DNA from: Rhodocyclales bacterium
Lineage (GTDB): Bacteria; Pseudomonadota; Gammaproteobacteria; Burkholderiales; Rhodocyclaceae
Direction: 5' to 3'
Assembly: GCA_016235165.1 (NCBI GenBank)
Contig: JACRLX010000021.1
Location: forward strand, 336,694 to 400,693
Length of the DNA stretch: 64,000 nt
The position numbers and the translations under genes are program-made. Below, piece after piece: positions 59,048 through 64,000 of the stretch; within the stretch, counting starts at the first letter, position 1; every line of letters begins with the position of its first letter. Below the pieces are notes generated by a model that worked only from the letters and a program-made list of their open reading frames with translations, was not told the origin of the DNA and did no database searches.

Positions 59048-59632
59048 ATGAGCACGCCGCCGATCAGCCGCTACCCCGTACCCACGCTGGACGACCTGCC
59101 CGAGGACATCCGCGCCCGCATCCTGGAGGTGCAGGAAAAATCGGGCTTCGTGCCCAACGTCTTCTTCGCCCTGGCGCACCGGCCGGCCGAATGGCGTGCC
59201 TTTTTCGCCTATCACGACGCCCTGATGGAAAAGGACAGCGGCCTGACCAAGGCCGAACGCGAAATGATCGTGGTCGCCACCTCGAATGCCAACGGATGCC
59301 AGTACTGCGTCGTCGCCCACGGCGCCATCCTGCGCATCCGCGCCAAGAACCCGCTGGTCTCCGACCAGGTGGCGACCAACTACCGCAAGGCCGACATCAC
59401 GCCGCGGCAGAAGGCCATGCTGGATTTCGCCATGAAGGTGGCGCTGGATTCCGCGGCGATCGGCGAGGCCGACTACGCAAGCCTCCATGGCCACGGCTTC
59501 AATGACGAAGACATCTGGGACATCGGCGCCGTGGCGGCCTTCTTCGGCCTCAGCAACCGCATGGCCAACATGACCGGGATGCGGCCCAACGACGAGTTCT
59601 ACCTGATGGGGCGGGTGCCGAAACAGAAATGA
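59048..59632 (+). CDS. AhpD-like peroxidase-related protein (carboxymuconolactone decarboxylase family)
   Basis: This is a 194-residue all-helical protein. The core GLTKAEREMIVVATSNANGCQYCVVAHGAIL carries the CxxC-x3-H redox centre of AhpD-like alkylhydroperoxidases. The opening YPVPTLDDLPEDIRARI and the ending EFYLMGRVP match the 190-residue peroxidase-related subfamily. GAGG precedes the ATG. It is a single gene ending in a perfect 30-bp palindrome. Confidence 0.87.
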   Translation: MSTPPISRYPVPTLDDLPEDIRARILEVQEKSGFVPNVFFALAHRPAEWRAFFAYHDALMEKDSGLTKAEREMIVVATSNANGCQYCVVAHGAILRIRAKNPLVSDQVATNYRKADITPRQKAMLDFAMKVALDSAAIGEADYASLHGHGFNDEDIWDIGAVAAFFGLSNRMANMTGMRPNDEFYLMGRVPKQK

Positions 59633-59659
59633 ACAGGCCGCCCGCGGGCGGCCTGTTCA
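59630..59659. terminator. Perfect 30-bp palindrome at gene end
   Basis: TGAACAGGCCGCCCG at 59630-59644 is followed directly by its own reverse complement. The first three bases are the stop codon of the AhpD-like gene. The stem is very GC-rich with no T-tract, so it is a strong hairpin that could act in both directions between two convergent genes. Confidence 0.6.
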
Positions 59660-59661
59660 GC

Positions 59662-59681
59662 TGAAAGTCGGCGCTGGCGAC
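59662..59681 (-). repeat. Dispersed 20-bp stop-associated repeat, copy 5 (exact)
   Basis: Read on plus as TGAAAGTCGGCGCTGGCGAC, this matches in all 20 positions. It lies 2 bp after the terminator-like palindrome, 30 bp behind the AhpD-like stop and in front of the convergent fecR-like stop. Confidence 0.85.
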
Positions 59682-59708
59682 ACGCCGGCCACGATCCTTC
59701 GTGAATCC

Positions 59709-60425
59709 TCAGATCTTGCACTCGGCATCGGCCCCCTTGCCGATGCCCTTGCCCTCGCCCTTGTTCTGCGCAATCGAACTCGGCATGGTGACCTGGATGC
59801 CTTGCTGCGGCGGAACCTGTTGTGGCACCGAGCTGGAATTGGCGACGAAACCAAACTGGCCGGCGTTCAACTGCACCGTGCCGGCCTTGTTGGTCATGGC
59901 GATCGAACCATTGGTGACATCGACATGCAAGCCGTTGGGCGGCGGCTTGCCGCCCGTGGTCGGCACGCCACCGCAGTCGTTCTGGCAGAGCAGGGCACCG
60001 AAGTGCGTGCCGCGAATGCCGATGGTCGCCGTTTCGGTCTGGAAGGTGACCTTCTCGCGATTACGTTTGCCCACCAGGCCGGTGACGGCGCGCAACCCTC
60101 CCTTGAACATGTTGATCAGGACGTTGTCACTCTCGGGCTTGGCGGCATTGTAGGAATAGCTTTCGATCTTGAGCTGGCTGACCGGCCGCATCACGACCTC
60201 GGCGCCATCGGAAAACTTGATGCGCGCGTAAGTCTCGGTCTCGGTGCTGAGCGTGTCACCCTCAAGAATCTCGGACTTGACCGAAAGCAGCTTGCTGCTG
60301 CCATCGGCGCGCTTGGCCGACAGCGTGCCCGAAAGGTGGGTGATCTGTCCCGCGACTCCGGCGTGGACAAGCGGCGTCCAGCCCACCGCCGCAACAAGCG
60401 CGCCAGCGACAAGATAGGCTTTCAC
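59709..60425 (-). CDS. FecR-domain periplasmic protein
   Basis: This is a 238-residue exported protein. The GTG start at 60425, 4 bp after the upstream stop, gives a signal peptide (KAYLVAGALVAAVGWTPLVHA). A FecR domain follows: GVAGQITHLSGTLSAKRADG, LLEGDTL-like LEGDTLSTETETYARIKFSDGAEVVMRP, then TATIGIRGTHFGALLC. There is no membrane helix or sigma/anti-sigma gene beside it, unlike classic FecR. Tight coupling to the giant beta-helix protein suggests a role with that protein. Confidence 0.82.
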   Translation of the reverse strand: MKAYLVAGALVAAVGWTPLVHAGVAGQITHLSGTLSAKRADGSSKLLSVKSEILEGDTLSTETETYARIKFSDGAEVVMRPVSQLKIESYSYNAAKPESDNVLINMFKGGLRAVTGLVGKRNREKVTFQTETATIGIRGTHFGALLCQNDCGGVPTTGGKPPPNGLHVDVTNGSIAMTNKAGTVQLNAGQFGFVANSSSVPQQVPPQQGIQVTMPSSIAQNKGEGKGIGKGADAECKI

Positions 60426-60429
60426 GGAA

Positions 60430-63400
60430 TCAGGACGAGCACTGGGCGACTTTTTTCTGGGCTGGCTTTTCATCTTTCTTTTCTTCCTTGGCTTGGTCCT
60501 TCTTGTCCTTGTCCTTGTCCTTTTCCTTCTCGTCCTTCTTCTCGTCCTTGCCGTTCGACGCGGTGGTTTTGCTTTCGGACTGGGATTCGGTGGAGGACTG
60601 ATCCCCGGATGTCGATCCGGTTCCGCTGCCGCCGGAGGTCCCCGACCCATCGCCGCCCGTGCCACCCGAAGTCGTACCTCCCGAGGTAGTGCCTCCCGAC
60701 GTCGTTCCCCCGGAAGTCGTTCCCCCGCCCGTATCGCTGCCGAAGGTACCTTCGTTACCTCCTGTGGTACCTATCAGGCTGGATGGCGGTTGCGTCGGGT
60801 CGGTCTGTCCCGTGGTGGGCGGCGGCGGCGTGTTGCTTTCGGTCGGCGACTCCGTCGCACTGGCTTTTTCCGTGGAGGTGACAAGCTCATTCACCACCTG
60901 GGAGCTACTTTGCGCCGGAGCAACAAAAGTCAGATGCAAGCCATTCGTCGCCGTCGCCGGCGTGCTGAGATTGCCTACGAAAAGCCCGCTGCCGGCACCG
61001 GACACGATCAGGCCGGGCGTGGTGCGTGCCGAGAAATCGAGGTAGATGCTGGTAGTGGGGCTCGCCGTATCCGCCAGCAGATAGGAGCCATTCAGCAGCG
61101 ACAAGGTTGAACTAGCCCCCGTCAGCTTGAGAATGATGTCGTTTCCAGCCTCGAAATGGGAAGCGTTGTCGAGCGTGATGTCACCCGAGACAAATCCCGT
61201 GATGTTGCTTGTCGCGCTGGTGGCGACCAAGGCCCCCCCGTAGCTGCCGTTGATCGTGCCTAGGTTGAACTCGATCTGCCCGCTGGTGAGAACCTTGCCA
61301 TTCAGGTTCAGGCTGCCGGTGCCCAGGGTCGAACCACGCAGCAACACATTGGCGCCGGCCAGCTTGACCGTTTGGACACCGCTACCCAGGTTGATCTGCG
61401 AACCGAAGACCAGGGCGTCGCCGGTCGTATTGACCGAGCCATTGACCAGGTTGACTGTCGGCGCGGCCAGCGTCGCCGAACCTGCCTGAACCGGGCTGTC
61501 CACATGGATGGCACTGCCCGCCGACAGGCCGAGGCTCGCGCCGGTGGACAGGGGCGCGGCCATCGTCAGGTTGCTGCCGGCGCCGAGCACCACGCTGGAT
61601 GCCAGGAAATTCGCGCCGCTGTAGCTGAGGTCGTGCAACGGCGCGGCGATCAGGACATTGCCGGCGCCACTGGCGGCATTGAAGCTGTGGTTCGCCGTCA
61701 GGGTCAGCGGCGCGCCGGTCTGCTGGTAATTGATGGCGGCATTGGCGGACGAATTGTCCGTGAGGTTCATGAATATTGGCGTCGTCGCGCCGGGATTGGT
61801 AATCGCCACCCCACCGCTGCCACTGTTGTTCACCATCGCATTGATGGTCGCGGCGTTGACCAGATTGGCGACGATGGGACCGCTCGCTTCCAGGTTCACG
61901 TCGCGCCCGTTCGATGTCAGCGAATTGATCGCGATGCCCATGTTGGCAAAGGCAGTTACCGGCCCGCTGCCAGGCTGGTCGTAACCGGCCCTGATCGTCA
62001 CCGGCGCCGCACCGCCGGCAACCACGGTGCCAAGCAGGTTTACATCGCCGGCCGCAAAGACGTTCAGGCTGGTGCCACTAGCCGTGAGCGTTCCGGCGGA
62101 GGCCGATTGGGTCACGTGGCCCGTGGTTCCGTCAGGGAAATCGCCGTGGTTGGCGAACAGCCCGACATGGTTGCCGGCAATCACGCTGGCGCTGCCGATG
62201 ATCACATTGCCACCGTAAGCACTGGTCTGCATCGGGCTTGCGGGTGCGAAGAAATTGTCGACGCCAGCGAAAAGATCGAGGTTCATCGGTGAAACGATGG
62301 TGCCGTGCGTGATGACATTGCCATCGGCGGCCAGTGTCAGATTCGCGCTGGCATAAAGATTACCGCCGGCTTGAAGAATGCTGCCCGCCGATCCCGACGC
62401 CCCGATGGCATGGGCATCGAGATTGCCACCGTAGGCCGCGACATTGCTGGCCACGCCGAAATTCAGGTTGCCGCCGTAGAAGGGCGTGAGGTAATGCCCT
62501 GATTTGACCAGCACCGCGCCGCCGGTGGACTGCACGCTGCCGTTGATCGACACGATACGATCGCCCTTGATGCTCACATTGCCCGCGCTGGTCAGGTTGC
62601 CGGCCTGCGTGACTCCGCCACCGGAGGAAAGGCTGCCGCTGGCGAAAAGCCCGGTCAGGCCGCCGGAACTTATCGTGCTGCCGGCGGCCAGGACCAGGTT
62701 GCCGCCGTAGCCACTGGGCATTGCCGCGACCCCGTTCATGCCGGCCTGGATGTCGACCGGCCCGGAAGCTGAAGTCAGGCTGCCGACGAAATTGACGTTG
62801 CGTCCGCCACGCAGAGTGATACCGCCAGTGCCGGCATTGCCGATCACCCCGCCACCCAACGACAAATCACCGTCGAAGCCACTGCCGGCGTTGGCCAGCA
62901 GCGTGACGCCGCCGTAACCCTGCAACGTGCCGCTGCCCACCGTCAGGTTGCCGCCGTAGCCGGCCACCATCGTGTCGCCGGCGGTGACGTTCAGCATCCC
63001 CGTGCCAGCCGTGAGGTTGCCGTTGAGCGCGACAACCGTGGCGCCGTAGATGGTGCCCCCGGTCTGCGTCAGGTCGCCCTGGGCAAGGCTGCCGCCCTTG
63101 GCCAGCAGGTTCACTCCCGTGCCGGCGTCGGCCGTGAGGCTGCCGCCTATGCTCAGGTCGCCACCGTAGCCGCTGGGCATGGCGATGCCGTTCATGCCAG
63201 CCTGGATGTCGATGCCACCGCCGGCGTGGATCGGGCCGGCCAGCGTGGCGTTGCCACCGCTGCGAATGCTGATGTTCGCTCCCGCCATGCCGGCGTCGAG
63301 CGAGCCGCCGGTCTGCGTCACGACCCCTTGTCCGCCGGTGGCGTTGTTGGCGATCAGGCCGATGCCACCGTAGCCGGCGATGGTGCTGGCGTTGAGGTCG

Positions 63401-64000
63401 ATGTTGCCGCCGTAGGCGTTCACCGTCGGCGCCATCGTGCCAGTCACGCCCGCCTGGATGTCAATCGCGCCTGGCATGGCCGAGGTCGCATTCAAGGAAG
63501 TGGAAAGGTTGACGTTACGCCCGGCGTAAATCTTCACACTGCCCGTCGGACCACCCGCCGTCACCGAACTGCCGGTCACGCTGATGTCGCCTTGGGTACC
63601 GGTCGCGTTGTGCGCAGCAAGCGTGACGCCGCCGTAGCCACTGATCGCGCCCCCGGCGCTCAGATTGCCGCCGTAGGCGTTCGGCATCGCGGCGAGGCCA
63701 TTGACGCCGGCCTGGACATCGACCGTGCCTGCCATTGCCGAAACTACGCCGGAAAGATCCACGTTTCTGCCGCCGTGAACCACCACGGCACCCATCCCGG
63801 CGCTGCCAAGTGCACCGCCCATCTGAGTGATGTTTCCTTCCATACCGGTGGCGTTGATCGCCAGCAGCGTGACGCCGCCGTAACCCTGCAACGTGCCGCT
63901 GCCCACCGTCAGGTTGCCGCCGTAGCCGGCCACCATCGTGTCGCCGGCGGTGACGTTCAGCATCCCCGTGCCAGCCGTGAGGTTGCCGTTGAGCGCGACA
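60430..64000 (-). CDS. Giant repetitive beta-helix exoprotein, C-terminal part (runs off the window)
   Basis: At least 1,190 residues of a filamentous-haemagglutinin-like protein are visible. Repeats of GxGGVTLLA, AYGGNL and DIQAGMNG predict a long right-handed beta-helix. The C-terminus is different: a Thr/Pro/Ser linker, (GGTTS)n repeats, then a Lys/Asp/Glu-rich tail (DEKKDEKEKDKDKDKKDQ) ending QCSS. No autotransporter barrel is present, so secretion would need a TpsB-type partner or another route. It contains an exact 141-bp duplication at 966-bp spacing. The N-terminus is outside the window. Confidence 0.88.
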   Translation of the reverse strand, partial: VALNGNLTAGTGMLNVTAGDTMVAGYGGNLTVGSGTLQGYGGVTLLAINATGMEGNITQMGGALGSAGMGAVVVHGGRNVDLSGVVSAMAGTVDVQAGVNGLAAMPNAYGGNLSAGGAISGYGGVTLAAHNATGTQGDISVTGSSVTAGGPTGSVKIYAGRNVNLSTSLNATSAMPGAIDIQAGVTGTMAPTVNAYGGNIDLNASTIAGYGGIGLIANNATGGQGVVTQTGGSLDAGMAGANISIRSGGNATLAGPIHAGGGIDIQAGMNGIAMPSGYGGDLSIGGSLTADAGTGVNLLAKGGSLAQGDLTQTGGTIYGATVVALNGNLTAGTGMLNVTAGDTMVAGYGGNLTVGSGTLQGYGGVTLLANAGSGFDGDLSLGGGVIGNAGTGGITLRGGRNVNFVGSLTSASGPVDIQAGMNGVAAMPSGYGGNLVLAAGSTISSGGLTGLFASGSLSSGGGVTQAGNLTSAGNVSIKGDRIVSINGSVQSTGGAVLVKSGHYLTPFYGGNLNFGVASNVAAYGGNLDAHAIGASGSAGSILQAGGNLYASANLTLAADGNVITHGTIVSPMNLDLFAGVDNFFAPASPMQTSAYGGNVIIGSASVIAGNHVGLFANHGDFPDGTTGHVTQSASAGTLTASGTSLNVFAAGDVNLLGTVVAGGAAPVTIRAGYDQPGSGPVTAFANMGIAINSLTSNGRDVNLEASGPIVANLVNAATINAMVNNSGSGGVAITNPGATTPIFMNLTDNSSANAAINYQQTGAPLTLTANHSFNAASGAGNVLIAAPLHDLSYSGANFLASSVVLGAGSNLTMAAPLSTGASLGLSAGSAIHVDSPVQAGSATLAAPTVNLVNGSVNTTGDALVFGSQINLGSGVQTVKLAGANVLLRGSTLGTGSLNLNGKVLTSGQIEFNLGTINGSYGGALVATSATSNITGFVSGDITLDNASHFEAGNDIILKLTGASSTLSLLNGSYLLADTASPTTSIYLDFSARTTPGLIVSGAGSGLFVGNLSTPATATNGLHLTFVAPAQSSSQVVNELVTSTEKASATESPTESNTPPPPTTGQTDPTQPPSSLIGTTGGNEGTFGSDTGGGTTSGGTTSGGTTSGGTTSGGTGGDGSGTSGGSGTGSTSGDQSSTESQSESKTTASNGKDEKKDEKEKDKDKDKKDQAKEEKKDEKPAQKKVAQCSS
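60662..60721. repeat. 15-bp minisatellite in the exoprotein gene
   Basis: About four tandem 15-bp units encode GGTTS repeats on the minus strand (unit on plus of the form CCTCCCGAGGTAGTG). The units differ mainly at synonymous positions. Copy number could vary by slippage without shifting the frame. Confidence 0.75.
62894..63034. repeat. 141-bp direct repeat, copy A
   Basis: This copy is identical to 63860-64000, exactly 966 bp (322 codons) away, inside the exoprotein gene. It encodes a QGYGG/NLTAGTG beta-helix segment. Confidence 0.9.
63860..64000. repeat. 141-bp direct repeat, copy B (reaches window end)
   Basis: This copy is identical to 62894-63034 for all visible bases. The match runs to the last base, so the duplicated unit probably continues outside the window. 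It indicates recent internal duplication or gene conversion. Confidence 0.9.

Noticed and set aside
60659..61045. PPEVV-repeat protein on the plus strand
   Set aside because: It is the reverse reading of the GGTTS minisatellite in the exoprotein gene.
62894..64000. Repeated YGGNL-coding segments as a CRISPR array
   Set aside because: Repeats are in frame, long and protein-coding, with no regular short repeat-spacer pattern.

Overview
The window is one dense, high-GC stretch (about two thirds G+C by eye) of a Gram-negative chromosome. It looks like a betaproteobacterium. The clues are the pilG-pilH-pilI-pilJ-chpA gene order, an RNase II-like/TonB/aroE/mtgA run, a thiD-thiE-hemL run, GC-rich intergenic repeats of a betaproteobacterial type, and a methylmalonyl-CoA route for propionyl-CoA. 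A Rhodocyclales or Sterolibacteriaceae-like host is plausible but is inference only. No rRNA, tRNA, CRISPR array, prophage or intact insertion sequence was seen.

Layout. 1-6.5 kb (minus): a TetR regulator followed by two adaptor/permease pairs of RND efflux pumps, with a 14-bp palindromic operator upstream. 6.6-9.2 kb (plus): GMP reductase, a TesA-like lipoprotein esterase and a YcgR/PilZ c-di-GMP protein ending in a long hairpin repeat. 9.1-9.9 kb: a vapBC toxin-antitoxin pair with its own inverted-repeat operator. 10-21 kb (plus): thiC, a YkgJ-type Cys-cluster protein, uppP, a YqiA-like esterase, rarD, a methyltransferase, an RNB-domain RNase, a TonB-like protein, aroE, mtgA and an unusual CorA transporter. 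21.2-24.4 kb (minus): thiD-thiE-hemL-sugE. 24.7-33.7 kb (plus): the Pil-Chp chemosensory system that controls type IV pili, with the chpA histidine kinase split by one in-frame TAA. 33.8-37.5 kb: a VOC protein, a 7TM diguanylate cyclase and an OprB-like porin. 37.6-45.5 kb (plus): a heavy-metal efflux island with a CzcI-like protein, CzcC/B/A-like pump, His-rich periplasmic proteins and a short CDF transporter. 45.7-49.7 kb (plus): a chromate-resistance cluster (chrB, chrA, a ChrB-C-like protein, an MFS transporter). Next comes convergent dmeF. 50.7-57.6 kb (minus): mcm-meaB-pccB-pccA, which convert propionyl-CoA to succinyl-CoA, with a divergent GntR regulator. 58.4-59.6 kb: a GlcG/HbpS protein and an AhpD-like protein. 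59.7 kb to the end (minus): a FecR-domain protein and the C-terminal part of a very large repetitive beta-helix surface protein.

The most unusual signal is a dispersed 20-bp motif, core GTCGYCAGCGCCGACTYTCA. It occurs five times exactly and several more times in degenerate form. Four exact copies sit at or just behind stop codons; in hemL and mcm the motif itself supplies the TGA. Other notable points are the split chpA, a CorA with an MgtE-N-like extension and GMS in place of GMN, and the repetitive exoprotein coupled to a FecR gene.
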